A stretch of DNA of 64,000 bases from Caballeronia arationis (GCF_001544975.2 NZ_FCOG02000025.1:31467-95466), one strand, 5' to 3'. Positions 38,174 through 47,855 are shown, counted from the stretch's first letter. Notes: generated by a model not told the origin, from the sequence alone. A program made the numbers and translations.

Positions 38174-39922
38174 TCAGTCCTTCGCTTTGGAAAGTTCGGC
38201 GTCGCGCAATTCACGACGGAGTATCTTGCCGATGGTCGTCTGCGGCAGCGAGTCGCGGAATTCGACGGCGACCGGCACCTTGTAGCGAGTCAACTGTAAA
38301 CGGGCGAACGCGATCACTTCTTCCGTGGTGAGCGACTTGTCGCGCGGCACGACGAACACCTTCACGCGCTCGCCCGCGGCCGCGTCGGGAATGCCGATGG
38401 CCGCGACCGTGCGCACTTTCGGGTGCATCGCGAGGACGTCCTCGATCTCGTTCGGATAGACGTTGAAACCCGACACGATGATCATGTCCTTCTTGCGGTC
38501 GATCAGGCGGACGTAGCCCTGCGCGTCCATCACGGCGATGTCGCCGGTCGCGAGCCAGCCTTTCGCGTCGATGACTTCGGCCGTCTCTTCCGGGCGGTTC
38601 CAGTAGCCTTTCATCACTTGCGGGCCCTTTACGCAAAGCTCGCCCGCTTCGCCGATGCCGGCCCAGGTGCCGTCGTCGCGCCGCATGCGCACGAGCGTCG
38701 AAGGCGCGGGCACGCCGACCGTTCCGTCGAATTCGCGCTGATGAGTCAGGTCGACCGGCGTCATCGTGACGATCGGCGAGCATTCCGTAAGCCCGTAGCC
38801 TTCCACGATCGGCTGCCCGGTCAGCTCGCGGAAACGCTCCGCGACGGCCTTTTGCGTGGCCATGCCGCCCGCCATCGCGAGCTTGAGCTTCGAGAAGTCG
38901 CGGCGCCGAAATTCCTCGTTCTCGAGGAGCGCGTTATAGAGCGTGTTGAGCGCCGTGATGCTCGTGAATGTCTCGTGGCGCAGCACCTGCATCATGCGTT
39001 TGATGTCGCGGGGATTCGCGATCAGGATGTTGCGCCCGCCGATGCCCATGAAAATCAGCGCATTCACCGTCAGCGAGTAGATGTGATAGAGCGGCAGCGG
39101 CGTGAGCACGGTTTCGGCTTCGCCCTTCAGTTGCTCTTCGGCCCACGCCTTCGCCTGCAGCAGGTTCGCGATGATGTTGCGATGCGTGAGCATCGCGCCT
39201 TTCGCGATGCCCGTGGTGCCGCCCGTGTATTGCAGGAACGCGATGTCGCCATGCCCGACGCGCACCGGTTCCAGCTTGCGCTTCCTGCCAATAGCCAGCG
39301 CCGCGCGCAGGCCGACCGCGTGCGGGATGCGGTATTGCGGCACGATCTTCTTGACGTGGCGCAGGAGGAAATTCAGCGCGTGGCCTTTCAGATTGATGCC
39401 GTCGGAGAGCAGATCGCCGAGCGCAGTGACGATGACGTTCGCGACGCGCGTGCCCGGCAGCGCGTCCTGCAAGGTCTTCGCGAAGGTTTCGAACACGACG
39501 ACGGTCCGCGCGCCGCTGTCCTTCAGTTGATGCGCGAGTTCGCGCATCGTGTAGAGCGGATTGACGTTGACGACGATCGCGCCCGCGAGCAGCGTGCCGA
39601 ACAGCGTGACCGGATACTGGAAGGTGTTGGGCATCATCAGCGCGACGCGGTCGCCGGGCGCAACCCCCAGGCTCTGGAGGTACGCGGCGAATGCGCGCGC
39701 CTTGGCGCCGAGCGACTCGTACGTGAGGCTCGACCCGACGCTCGTGTACGCGACCCGCTCGCGATACCGCTCCACGCATTCGTCGAAGAAATGCACGAGC
39801 GAGCGATAGCGCGACAGGTTCACCTCATGCGGCACGCCCGGCGGGTACGACGCGTACCAGATGCCGTCGGTGTCGTGCGGGTCGGACGGGTCCGCGCGGG
39901 GCGGTACGTCAAGCGGGTTCAT
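38174..39922 (-). CDS. fadD: Long-chain fatty-acid-CoA ligase
   Basis: FadD activates fatty acids to acyl-CoA with ATP. The 582-residue ANL-family enzyme has the P-loop-like YTGGTTGIAKGAMLTHRN (about 219-236), LPLYHIYSLTVN, the adenine-contact EGYGLTECSPIV, TGDIAVMDAQGYVRLIDRKKDMI and the C-terminal catalytic lysine in TTIGKILRREL. It is fifth in the minus-strand operon, 91 bases after the thiolase, and supplies substrate to the enzymes encoded upstream. Substrate length cannot be judged. A GGAGACCGCAG site precedes the start. Confidence 0.93.
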   Translation of the reverse strand: MNPLDVPPRADPSDPHDTDGIWYASYPPGVPHEVNLSRYRSLVHFFDECVERYRERVAYTSVGSSLTYESLGAKARAFAAYLQSLGVAPGDRVALMMPNTFQYPVTLFGTLLAGAIVVNVNPLYTMRELAHQLKDSGARTVVVFETFAKTLQDALPGTRVANVIVTALGDLLSDGINLKGHALNFLLRHVKKIVPQYRIPHAVGLRAALAIGRKRKLEPVRVGHGDIAFLQYTGGTTGIAKGAMLTHRNIIANLLQAKAWAEEQLKGEAETVLTPLPLYHIYSLTVNALIFMGIGGRNILIANPRDIKRMMQVLRHETFTSITALNTLYNALLENEEFRRRDFSKLKLAMAGGMATQKAVAERFRELTGQPIVEGYGLTECSPIVTMTPVDLTHQREFDGTVGVPAPSTLVRMRRDDGTWAGIGEAGELCVKGPQVMKGYWNRPEETAEVIDAKGWLATGDIAVMDAQGYVRLIDRKKDMIIVSGFNVYPNEIEDVLAMHPKVRTVAAIGIPDAAAGERVKVFVVPRDKSLTTEEVIAFARLQLTRYKVPVAVEFRDSLPQTTIGKILRRELRDAELSKAKD

Positions 39923-40013
39923 CTGCGGTCTCCATGGACGCCGCGTTATTCCTTCGAGTTGTAATGTGCGTGCAACGTTCCGCAGGCCGGCTCGTGCCTC
40001 CTTCCCAACTCTT

Positions 40014-41330
40014 TCAGGATGCCCGCTCCAGAATCGCGACCACGCCTTGGCCGCCCGCCGCGCAAATCGAGATCAGGCCGCGCAACGGACGGTCGTCGGC
40101 GCGCGGTGGCGCCTTCGCGAGCATCTTCGCCAGCATGCCGACGATCCGGCCGCCCGTCGCGGCGAACGGATGGCCGGTCGCGAGCGAGCTGCCGTTCACG
40201 TTGAGCCGCGCCCGGTCGATCGAACCGAGCGGCCCGCCGAGGCCCAGTTGCGTACGGCAGTATTCGTCGTCTTCCCAGGCGGCGAGCGTGCAGAGCACCT
40301 GCGCCGCGAACGCCTCGTGGATCTCGTAGAAGTCGAAGTCGTCGAGCGCGAGACCCGCACGCGCGAGCATGCGTGGCACCGCGTAGGCGGGCGCCATCAG
40401 GAGGCCTTCCTTCTTGTCGATGTAATCGACTGCCGCCGTCTCCGAAAAGCTCAGGTACGCGAGCACCGGCAGGTTGCGCGCTGCCGCCCAGTCAACGGAT
40501 GCGAGCAGCACGGCGGAGGCGCCGTCGGTGAGCGGCGTCGAGTTGCCCGCGGTCAGCGTGCCGGCGTCGCGGTCGAAGACCGGTCTCAGCGCCGTGAGCC
40601 TGTCGATGCCGATGTCGGGGCGCAGCGTGTTGTCGCGTGCGAGGCCCTTGTATGGCGTCATCAGGTCGTTGAGAAAGCCGCGCTCGTACGCAGCCGCGAG
40701 CTTGCGGTGACTTTCCAGCGCGAACTCGTCCTGCGCCTCGCGCGAGATCTTCCAGCGCTTGGCCATCAGCTCGCAGTGTTCGCCCATCGAGAGGCCAGTG
40801 CGCGGTTCCGCGTTGCGCGGAAGCTGCGGCTTGAACAGCATGCCGGGCCGCAGTTTCGCGAGCGCCCCCGCGCGCTGTCCCGCCGAGCGGCTGCGGTTGG
40901 CTTCGAGCAGGATCTTGCGCATCCGCTCATTCACGCCGATGGGCGCATCGGAGGTCGTATCGGCACCGCCCGCGATTCCCGCGTCGATCTGCCCGAGCGC
41001 GATCTTGTTCGCGACGAGGACGACTGCTTCGAGCCCGGTGCCGCAGGCCTGCTGCACGTCGTAGGCGGGTGTTTCCTTGGCGAGCGTGGTCGACAGCAGC
41101 GACTCGCGGGTAAGGTTGAAGTCGCGCGAATGCTTGATGACCGCGCCCGCCGCGACTTCGCCGAGACGCAGGCCGTGCAGGTTGTAGCGGTCGATGAGAC
41201 CTTGCAGCGCGAAGGTCAGCATGTCCTGGTTCGACGCCGTCGCATAGGCCGTGTTCGAGCGCGCGAACGGTATCCGGTTGCTACCGACGATCGCGACACG
41301 GCGCACGGCGGAAAGGGTGGGGGCGCTCAT
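40014..41330 (-). CDS. Acetyl-CoA C-acyltransferase (thiolase, FadI-like)
   Basis: The last step of beta-oxidation, cleaving 3-ketoacyl-CoA with CoA. The 438-residue protein has the nucleophilic cysteine in QQACGTGLEAVV (about residue 95), a central GLSMGEHCELMAKRW, the His motif NEAF-like EIHEAFAAQ, and C-terminal NVNGSSLATGHPFAATGG and ICAAGGQG, where classical thiolases have NPxGGAIALGHP and CxGGGxG. The departures are shared, as I recall, by FadI-type and trifunctional-like thiolases. The start ATG overlaps the MaoC stop by four bases (ATGA). Confidence 0.9.
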   Translation of the reverse strand: MSAPTLSAVRRVAIVGSNRIPFARSNTAYATASNQDMLTFALQGLIDRYNLHGLRLGEVAAGAVIKHSRDFNLTRESLLSTTLAKETPAYDVQQACGTGLEAVVLVANKIALGQIDAGIAGGADTTSDAPIGVNERMRKILLEANRSRSAGQRAGALAKLRPGMLFKPQLPRNAEPRTGLSMGEHCELMAKRWKISREAQDEFALESHRKLAAAYERGFLNDLMTPYKGLARDNTLRPDIGIDRLTALRPVFDRDAGTLTAGNSTPLTDGASAVLLASVDWAAARNLPVLAYLSFSETAAVDYIDKKEGLLMAPAYAVPRMLARAGLALDDFDFYEIHEAFAAQVLCTLAAWEDDEYCRTQLGLGGPLGSIDRARLNVNGSSLATGHPFAATGGRIVGMLAKMLAKAPPRADDRPLRGLISICAAGGQGVVAILERAS

Positions 41331-42259
41331 GGCAGTTCCCATTCGAATTGTCCACGCAGATGCGGCCGGGTACCGGCCAGGTCGCGCACTTCGAAGTCGC
41401 GTTTCATCGCCGCGGGCGACGCGCTCCAGAGCGTGGTTTCGCCGGGCAGGAAGATCGGCAGCTTGAAGTCGCCGTGGGCGTTCGCCGCCGCCAGCGCCTT
41501 CGACGGATGCAGCGCCGCGAGCGTGCGTCCGAGCGTCCACATGCCGTGCGCGATCGCGCGCGGAAAACCGAATGCCCTGGCCGTCAGCGCGTGCAGATGA
41601 ATCGGGTTGAAGTCGCCGGACGCCTTCGCGTAGTCGCGACCGAGCTGCGCGGGCAGTTGCCAGCGCGCCTCGCGTACGAGTGGCGGCGCGGGTGTCGTGT
41701 CCACCGCGGTCGTTGTCGGCGGCAGCGCTCTGGCATCGGCCGAAGCAGCGTTCGAACCGTGCGCGCCGCGCTTCAGATAGACGCTGTCGCCTTCCCAGAC
41801 CGCTTCGCCGCGCCGATAGATCCGCGTATGCAGCGTGAACGCCTGGCCCTTCTCGTGCGCGACGAGCGGTCCGCTTTCCACCTCGATACGCAGATTCTGT
41901 CCCGCCGACAGCGCTCGCCGCATCCGCACCGAATTCGCCAGATGCACGATCCCGACGGCCGACCACGGAAACGCCGGATCGGTGAGCAGCATCAGATGCA
42001 GCGGAAACGCGAGCACGTGCGGAAACGAGAGCGGCACGCCGTGTTCCGGGATGAAGCCGCACACGCGTGCATAGCGGCCGATCTGCTCGGGATCGAGCGC
42101 GACATCGGGCCGCACGAGCCTGAGCGCCGGCACTTCCGCCGACGCATGCGGGCGCTTGAAGAGCCCGGGCAGCGCGCGCCCATAGAGCTTCGCGGGCGGC
42201 GGCAGCGTATCGACGACGACCGTGCGGGGGCGTGCTGCCGAAAGCGCATGCATCGTCAT
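41327..42259 (-). CDS. MaoC-family enoyl-CoA hydratase (double hot-dog)
   Basis: A 310-residue protein with the hydratase-2 motif SGDFNPIH (about 214-221) and FGFPRAIAHGMW in its C-terminal hot-dog half; the N-terminal half lacks the motif and is probably a substrate-binding hot-dog. MaoC enzymes hydrate trans-2-enoyl-CoA to the (R)-3-hydroxyacyl-CoA. The start at 42259 overlaps the fabG stop (ATGA), and its own stop overlaps the thiolase start the same way, so the three are tightly coupled. Its position between a FabG-type reductase and a thiolase points to an (R)-specific beta-oxidation route. Confidence 0.88.
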   Translation of the reverse strand: MTMHALSAARPRTVVVDTLPPPAKLYGRALPGLFKRPHASAEVPALRLVRPDVALDPEQIGRYARVCGFIPEHGVPLSFPHVLAFPLHLMLLTDPAFPWSAVGIVHLANSVRMRRALSAGQNLRIEVESGPLVAHEKGQAFTLHTRIYRRGEAVWEGDSVYLKRGAHGSNAASADARALPPTTTAVDTTPAPPLVREARWQLPAQLGRDYAKASGDFNPIHLHALTARAFGFPRAIAHGMWTLGRTLAALHPSKALAAANAHGDFKLPIFLPGETTLWSASPAAMKRDFEVRDLAGTRPHLRGQFEWELP

Positions 42260-43686
42260 GCTCCGATCAGGCTCTGGCCGCACACGCGCACTACCTGGCC
42301 GCTGATGCCCGCCGACGCCGGGCTCGCGAGCCACGCGACCGTCTCGGCGACATCGACCGGCTGGCCGCCCTGGCTCATCGAATTCATGCGGCGGCCGGCC
42401 TCGCGGATCGCGAACGGGATCTTCGCGGTCATCTGCGTTTCGATGAAACCCGGCGCGACCGCGTTGATCGTCATGCCGCGCGCCCGCAGCACGCCCGCCA
42501 TGCTGCTGACCCGTCCGATCACGCCTGCCTTGGAGGTCGCGTAGTTGGTCTGCCCGAGGTTGCCCGCGATGCCGCTGATCGACGACACACCGACGATCCT
42601 GCCGCCGTCATGCAGCACGTTCTGCGCGAGGAGCGCATCGTCGATGCGTTCCTGCGCCGAGAGATTGATGTCGATCACGCTGTCCCACGCGTCCTTGGTC
42701 ATCTTCGCGATGGTCTTGTCGCGCGTGATGCCGGCGTTGTGCACGACGATGTCGATGCCGCCCATCGCGAGCAGTGCCGCCGCGAGCTCGGCGGGCGCCT
42801 CGGGCGCAGCGATGTCGGCGACGAGGGCCGCATGCGCGCCGCCCGACGGCGACTGGTCTTCGATTGCGAGCATGGTCTGGTCGAGCGCGTCGCTGGCCTG
42901 TGGGACGTCGACGCCGGTCACGTGCGCACCGAGCGCCGCCAGCACGCCGGCAATCGAAGCGCCGATGCCGCGCGCCGCGCCCGTCACGAGCGCGCGCCGG
43001 CCTTCGAGCGGACGCGACCAGTCGGCGGGGCGCGTGACGGACGCGGCTTCGATGCGGATCACCTGTCCGGATACATACGCCGAGCGCGGCGAGAGAAAAA
43101 AGCGCAACGCACCTTCGATATCGGCGCCCTCGGCGACCTGCAGCAGATTCGACGAGACGCCGCCACGCGCCTCCTTGCCGAGCGAGCGCGTCATGCCTTC
43201 GAGCGCGCGCTGCGCGGTCCACGCGCGCGGATCCGCGCGCGTTTCCGGCGGCCGCCCGAGGACGACGACGCGGCCGCTCCTTGCCACCGAGCGCAGCGCG
43301 TCGTGAAAAAAGCCGTAAATCGCGCCGAGTTCGCTGCTGTCGGCTATGCCGGTCGCGTCGAAGATCAGCGCCTCTACGCGGTCGCTCGCGACCGAATCGC
43401 GCCGGTGCGGCTCGAAGCGGCCGCTCATCGCGCCGTGCCGGTTCGCGCGCGGCAGCCAGCCCTCGGCGCTTCCGTGCGCGACGCTCGTCATGCCGATCGA
43501 CTGCAATACGTCGATCAGCGGGTCGAAGAGCGCGGGCGACGGCCCCGCGCCGATCGCGACGATGCCCCCGAACTCCGGCCGGTCCGGCCGGTGACGGCGT
43601 AGCACTTCCGGCTTCGGCAAGCCGATGGAACGGGCAAAGCCCGCACCGAACGAAGAATTCACGAAGTCGAGATAGCGGTCTTTCAT
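42256..43686 (-). CDS. High-molecular-weight FabG-type 3-ketoacyl reductase/3-hydroxyacyl dehydrogenase
   Basis: The 476 residues contain an N-terminal, flavodoxin-like or degenerate SDR half (about 1-225) and a complete C-terminal SDR: TGAARGIGASIAGVLAALGA (cofactor), HNAGITRDKTIAKM, the catalytic VSSISG serine and YATSK with Tyr382/Lys386. This two-part form matches HMwFabG/FabG4, best known in actinobacteria and also present in proteobacteria; it can use CoA-linked substrates and NAD. In this operon it would oxidise (R)-3-hydroxyacyl-CoA. The start is the ATG at 43686; a TTG at 43698 is also in frame. It begins just after the fadE stop. Confidence 0.88.
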   Translation of the reverse strand: MKDRYLDFVNSSFGAGFARSIGLPKPEVLRRHRPDRPEFGGIVAIGAGPSPALFDPLIDVLQSIGMTSVAHGSAEGWLPRANRHGAMSGRFEPHRRDSVASDRVEALIFDATGIADSSELGAIYGFFHDALRSVARSGRVVVLGRPPETRADPRAWTAQRALEGMTRSLGKEARGGVSSNLLQVAEGADIEGALRFFLSPRSAYVSGQVIRIEAASVTRPADWSRPLEGRRALVTGAARGIGASIAGVLAALGAHVTGVDVPQASDALDQTMLAIEDQSPSGGAHAALVADIAAPEAPAELAAALLAMGGIDIVVHNAGITRDKTIAKMTKDAWDSVIDINLSAQERIDDALLAQNVLHDGGRIVGVSSISGIAGNLGQTNYATSKAGVIGRVSSMAGVLRARGMTINAVAPGFIETQMTAKIPFAIREAGRRMNSMSQGGQPVDVAETVAWLASPASAGISGQVVRVCGQSLIGA

Positions 43687-43690
43687 GATC

Positions 43691-46195
43691 TCAGGCAAGC
43701 ACCTCTTCCGGTTCCCGCTCGAGCGCTTCCTTGCGCCTCAGCAATGCTTCGAGCATACCGAAATCGGCGGCAAAGTCATCGACCTTCACGAGTTCGGCGC
43801 CATAGCGCGCGTAATCGACGAGCACCTGGCGCTGGCCGGCATCGATCAGGCCGAGCGCTTCGGCTTCTGCCGCCCAGGCGTCGATTTCGGGCAGGCTTTG
43901 CGGCATCGGCCTGAGCACCCCCGCCTTCACTTCGGGCCGGAGCTTGCGCTCGATCGCGTCGAAACGCGGACTGAGCGCGAAGACCAGTTCGCCGTAGCCG
44001 AGCGGGTCGATGTCGGCGGGCGGCGCGTAGGAATCGGCGATCAGACGCTCGCGCGCTTCGCCCGGTATCTGCATCAACTCGGCGATGCCGCTCGCGAGCG
44101 CATCGCCCGGCACGCGATACGGCAGCCCGAACGGAAACACGAGCGCGCGCACGATACGCGCCATCGCGCGATGCGGGAAGTTGTCGAGGACGCCTTCGAG
44201 CGCGACCTGCGCTTGCTGCAACGCGTCCTCGACGCCCCAGCGCACGAGCGGAAGATCGGTTTCGGGACGGCCGTCGTCCTGGAAGCGCTTGAGCGTCGCC
44301 GAGATCAGATAGAGTTGGGAGAGCACGTCGCCGAGGCGCGCCGAAAGCCGCTCGCGGCGTTTCAGTTCGCCGCCGAGCACGAGCATCGACACGTCCGCGA
44401 GCAGGGCGAACGCAGTCGAGAGACGCGTCGCCGCGCGATAGTAGGGGATGAGGCGCGTGTCGGCCTGCACGGGCTTCGGGATCAGCGCGCTGCCGCCGAA
44501 CGCGAACACGAGGCTGCGCATCGCATTCGACGCGACGAAGCTCGCGTGGCCGAAGAAGGCGTCATCGAAGTCGCGCACGGCCTTCGCGTGGCCGGGCTCG
44601 CGGGTCGCGGCCATCTCCTTCAGCACGTACGGATGGCAGCGGATCGCGCCCTGTCCGAAGATGATGAGACACCGCGTCAGAATGTTCGCCCCTTCGACGG
44701 TGATCGAGATCGGCACCTGCTGATAGGCGCGCGCGAGAAAGTTCGACGGTCCCATGCAGATGCCCTTGCCGGCGACCACATCCATCCCGTCGTTGATGAC
44801 CTTGCGGGCACGCTCGGTGATGTGATACTTCGCGATCGCGGAGATCACGGAGGGTTTTTCGCCGAGGTCGACCGCCTGCGCCGAGAGTTTTCGCGCCGCG
44901 TCCATCACGTAGAGATTGCCGCCCATGCGGCCCATCGCTTCCTGCACGCCCTCGAACTGTCCGATGGGCGTGCGGAACTGCCGGCGCACGGCCGCGTACG
45001 CGCCGGTGCCGCGCACGGCGAGCTTCGCCATCCCGACATTCGACGACGGCAGCGAGATCGCGCGGCCCGCCGCGAGGCATTCCATCAGCATGCGCCAGCC
45101 GTTGCCGACCTGCGCCTGGCCGCCGATCACCCAGTCGATCGGGATGAAGACGTCGCGGCCCCAGTTCGGACCATTCTGGAACACGGCGTTGAGCGGCCAG
45201 TGGCGTCGGCCGATGTTCACGCCCGGATGGTTTGTCGGGATCAGCGCGCAGGTGATGCCGGGTTCGTCGCCGTCGCCGAGCAGCCGGTCGGGATCGAGCG
45301 CGCGGAACGCGAGACCGAGCACGGTCGCGACCGGACCGAGCGTGATGTAGCGCTTGTCCCAGGTGAGCCTGAAGCCGAGCGTCTCGCGCCCTTCATGCAT
45401 GCCCCGGCAGACGATGCCGACGTCGGGAATCGCGGCGGCGTCCGAGCCGGCGTAGGGGCTCGTCAGCGCGAAGCAGGGGATGTCGTCGCCGCGGGCGAGG
45501 CGCGGGAGGTAGTGATTCTTCTGCTCCTCGGTGCCGTAGTGCATGAGCAGTTCGGCGGGGCCGAGCGAATTCGGCACCATCACGGAGACGGCGGCGGCCG
45601 AGCAGCGCGTCGCGAGCTTCATGATCACCTGCGAATGGGCGTAGGCGGAGAACTGCCGTCCGCCGTACTGCTTCGGGATGATCATGCCGAGAAAACCGTT
45701 CTCCTTGATATAGCGCCAGGTCTCGGGCGAGAGGTCCTGCCAGACGGCTGTGGTGTCCCAGTCGCTTGCGAGATCGCAGAGGCGCGTGCATTCGTTGTCG
45801 ATGAAGCCTTGTTCTTCTGCCGTGAGCTTCGCCCGGCCGTGCGCGAGCAGCGAATCCCAGCGCGGGCGGCCGGAGAAGAGCTCTGCGTCCCACCAGACCG
45901 TGCCGGCTTCGATGGCGTCGCGCTCGGTCGGCGACATCTCCGGCAGGATCTTGCGGAATACGCCGAGCACGCGCTGGCTGATGAGCGCGCGACGCAGCGG
46001 CCTGATGGCGAGCACGAGTGCCGGAGCCACGAAGAGCACGCCGAGCAGTGCGGTCGCGATCGGACCGGTGATGTCCGCGAACCAGCCGAGCGCGACCCAT
46101 ACGATCATCCAGGCGAGCCATGCGAAGGCGCTCGCCTGCATGTACACGAGCGCGCCACTCACGATGATGAACGCAACCACGAAACCTGTTGCCAT
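43691..46195 (-). CDS. fadE: Acyl-CoA dehydrogenase FadE, membrane-anchored
   Basis: The first oxidation step of beta-oxidation. The 834-residue protein has an N-terminal membrane region (VVAFIIVSGALVYMQ and FAWLAWMIVWVALGWF, with a third segment to about residue 65), the acyl-CoA dehydrogenase domains (MIIPKQYGGRQFSAYAHSQ, FALTSPYAGSDAAAIPD, and NDGMDVVAGKGICMGPSN) and a C-terminal DUF1974 region. Length and architecture match enterobacterial FadE (814). An ACAAGGGGG ribosome site precedes the ATG. First gene of the operon; no clear sigma-70 promoter was found upstream. Confidence 0.94.
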   Translation of the reverse strand: MATGFVVAFIIVSGALVYMQASAFAWLAWMIVWVALGWFADITGPIATALLGVLFVAPALVLAIRPLRRALISQRVLGVFRKILPEMSPTERDAIEAGTVWWDAELFSGRPRWDSLLAHGRAKLTAEEQGFIDNECTRLCDLASDWDTTAVWQDLSPETWRYIKENGFLGMIIPKQYGGRQFSAYAHSQVIMKLATRCSAAAVSVMVPNSLGPAELLMHYGTEEQKNHYLPRLARGDDIPCFALTSPYAGSDAAAIPDVGIVCRGMHEGRETLGFRLTWDKRYITLGPVATVLGLAFRALDPDRLLGDGDEPGITCALIPTNHPGVNIGRRHWPLNAVFQNGPNWGRDVFIPIDWVIGGQAQVGNGWRMLMECLAAGRAISLPSSNVGMAKLAVRGTGAYAAVRRQFRTPIGQFEGVQEAMGRMGGNLYVMDAARKLSAQAVDLGEKPSVISAIAKYHITERARKVINDGMDVVAGKGICMGPSNFLARAYQQVPISITVEGANILTRCLIIFGQGAIRCHPYVLKEMAATREPGHAKAVRDFDDAFFGHASFVASNAMRSLVFAFGGSALIPKPVQADTRLIPYYRAATRLSTAFALLADVSMLVLGGELKRRERLSARLGDVLSQLYLISATLKRFQDDGRPETDLPLVRWGVEDALQQAQVALEGVLDNFPHRAMARIVRALVFPFGLPYRVPGDALASGIAELMQIPGEARERLIADSYAPPADIDPLGYGELVFALSPRFDAIERKLRPEVKAGVLRPMPQSLPEIDAWAAEAEALGLIDAGQRQVLVDYARYGAELVKVDDFAADFGMLEALLRRKEALEREPEEVLA

Positions 46196-46333
46196 GACGT
46201 TCCCCCTTGTGCGATGTCTTGTCGTTTCTACTACAGATTAGGCGGGGTCGTGCAGCAGGGGGCATTCCTGAGGATGTCGCAAAGGGCGAATCGAGTCTTT
46301 CCTCTAGAACGTCCGGATGGCGCCAGAATGCAG

Positions 46334-46361
46334 AAAGGCGCCCGGAGGCGCCTTTCTGTCG
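46334..46361 (-). terminator. Intrinsic terminator of the MFS transporter gene
   Basis: AGAAAGGCGCC and GGCGCCTTTCT pair around CGGA, with A/T-rich ends. It lies 23 bases after the transporter stop and insulates the fadE operon. Confidence 0.7.
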
Positions 46362-46383
46362 TCGCGTACAGCCTGGAGCAAAA

Positions 46384-47610
46384 CTAGGTCGCCGCCCCCA
46401 CGCCCCGCGCCGACTGCGTCATGTCGACTCCTCTGCGCTCGCGGCTGAACAGAATGAGCGCCGCGATCACCACCGCGACCGTCCCCGCGACGATCGCCAT
46501 CGCCATCCCGTAGTTATTGCCGTGGCTGACCGCGAGCGACGCCTGCATCGTCGCGTTCACCGACGCGAGCAGATTCCCCAACTGATACACGAGGCCGGGA
46601 AACGTCGCGCGAATCTCGTCCGGCGAGATCTCGTTCAGATGCACCGGAATCACGCCCCACGCGCCCTGCACGGAAATCTGCATCAGGAATGCGCCCGCCG
46701 CGAGCGCCACCGGCCCGCTTGAAAACGCCCACAGTGGCAGCACCGGCAAGGCGATCAGCGAAGCAATGAAGATCGCTTTGCGCCGCCCGATCTTCTCGGA
46801 CATCGTCCCGAAAAACAGCCCGCCGACGATCGCACCGATGTTCAGCGTGATCGTGATCAGCGAGACCGTGTGCGGATCGAAATGATGCTGCTCGCGCAGG
46901 AACGTCGGATAAAGATCCTGCGTGCCGTGCGAGAAGAAGTTGAACGCTGTCATCAGTACGATCGCGTAGACGGAGAGCACCCAGTTCTGCTTGAGCGTCT
47001 TGACGAGCCCGGGGCGCGGCTGCTTTTCCATCGCCTTGAACGCGGGCGACTCGGGTACGTGCGCGCGCACGTAGAGCACGAGCAGCGCGGGCGCCACGCC
47101 GATGAAGAACATTCCTCGCCAGCCGACGTACTGGTACAGCACGCCAAAGACGATCGATGCGAGCAGGTAGCCGCTCGGATAGCCCGCCTGCAGGAGCCCC
47201 GACACGAATCCGCGCGATTTGGGCGGCACGGTCTCCATCGTGAGCGCAGAGCCGACGCCCCATTCGCCGCCCATCGCGATGCCGAACAGCGAGCGCAGCA
47301 CGAGCAGCGTCAGCAGGTTCGGCGACAAACCCGAGAGCAGTTCGAGCAGCGAATAGCACGCGATGTTGATCATCAGCGTCGGGCGGCGGCCGAACTTGTC
47401 GGCGAGGCGCCCGAAGATCAGCGCGCCGATGGGGCGCATCGCGAGCGTCAGGGTGATCGCGAATGCCACTTCGGGGATTTTCGTATTGAATTCGGCCGCT
47501 ATGTCCTTCAATACGAAAACCATCAGGAAGAAATCGAAGGCGTCGAGTGTCCAGCCGAGATAGGCGGCAATCGTCACGTTTCTCTGTTCTCGCGTCCAGC
47601 TCATCGCCAT
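46384..47610 (-). CDS. MFS carboxylate:proton symporter (SHS/JEN lactate-type)
   Basis: A 408-residue 12-TM inner-membrane transporter. The N-terminal YLGWTLDAFDFFLMVFVLKDI, with acidic residues in TM1, GRLADKFGRRPTLMINI (motif A), ALTMETVPPKSRGFVSGLLQAGY and the FAIAMGGEWGVGS-like SLFGIAMGGEWGVGS are typical of the sialate/lactate proton symporter family. It probably imports lactate, pyruvate or a related monocarboxylate; the ligand is not determined. A CCGGAGACC site precedes the start. It is probably monocistronic, with a terminator at 46334-46361. Confidence 0.87.
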   Translation of the reverse strand: MAMSWTREQRNVTIAAYLGWTLDAFDFFLMVFVLKDIAAEFNTKIPEVAFAITLTLAMRPIGALIFGRLADKFGRRPTLMINIACYSLLELLSGLSPNLLTLLVLRSLFGIAMGGEWGVGSALTMETVPPKSRGFVSGLLQAGYPSGYLLASIVFGVLYQYVGWRGMFFIGVAPALLVLYVRAHVPESPAFKAMEKQPRPGLVKTLKQNWVLSVYAIVLMTAFNFFSHGTQDLYPTFLREQHHFDPHTVSLITITLNIGAIVGGLFFGTMSEKIGRRKAIFIASLIALPVLPLWAFSSGPVALAAGAFLMQISVQGAWGVIPVHLNEISPDEIRATFPGLVYQLGNLLASVNATMQASLAVSHGNNYGMAMAIVAGTVAVVIAALILFSRERRGVDMTQSARGVGAAT

Positions 47611-47813
47611 GGTCTCCGGTTCAAATCGATTTGATTGGATAGCGATGCGGCCGGAAAAAGCGAAACCGTGATTCGGCGGGGACCGGCCGCACAGGGTGCC
47701 CGGCCATTGCGGGCACGAGCGAGTGTACGCCGCTGTTTAATAAACTGCTTGGAGACCGGTTGATTGATTCGATTCGGCGAATATCGCGGCTTTAATAATC
47801 GATACAGCCGTCA

Positions 47814-47855
47814 TTCATATTCAATGCGATTTTCCGCGCGACGAATGAATATGAA
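47814..47855. repeat. 10-bp perfect inverted repeat
   Basis: TTCATATTCA (47814-47823) and TGAATATGAA (47846-47855) are perfect complements separated by 22 bases in AT-rich DNA. It could be an operator for the MFS gene or a weak hairpin. Confidence 0.5.

Noticed and set aside
40014..42062. A 682-codon reading that would fuse upstream sequence to the thiolase
   Set aside because: The first 240 residues are the wrong frame of the maoC gene. The thiolase starts at 41330, where ATGA overlaps the maoC stop.
43685..46387. A 900-codon open frame opposite fadE
   Set aside because: Shadow of fadE: no ribosome site, no domain, and atypical composition.
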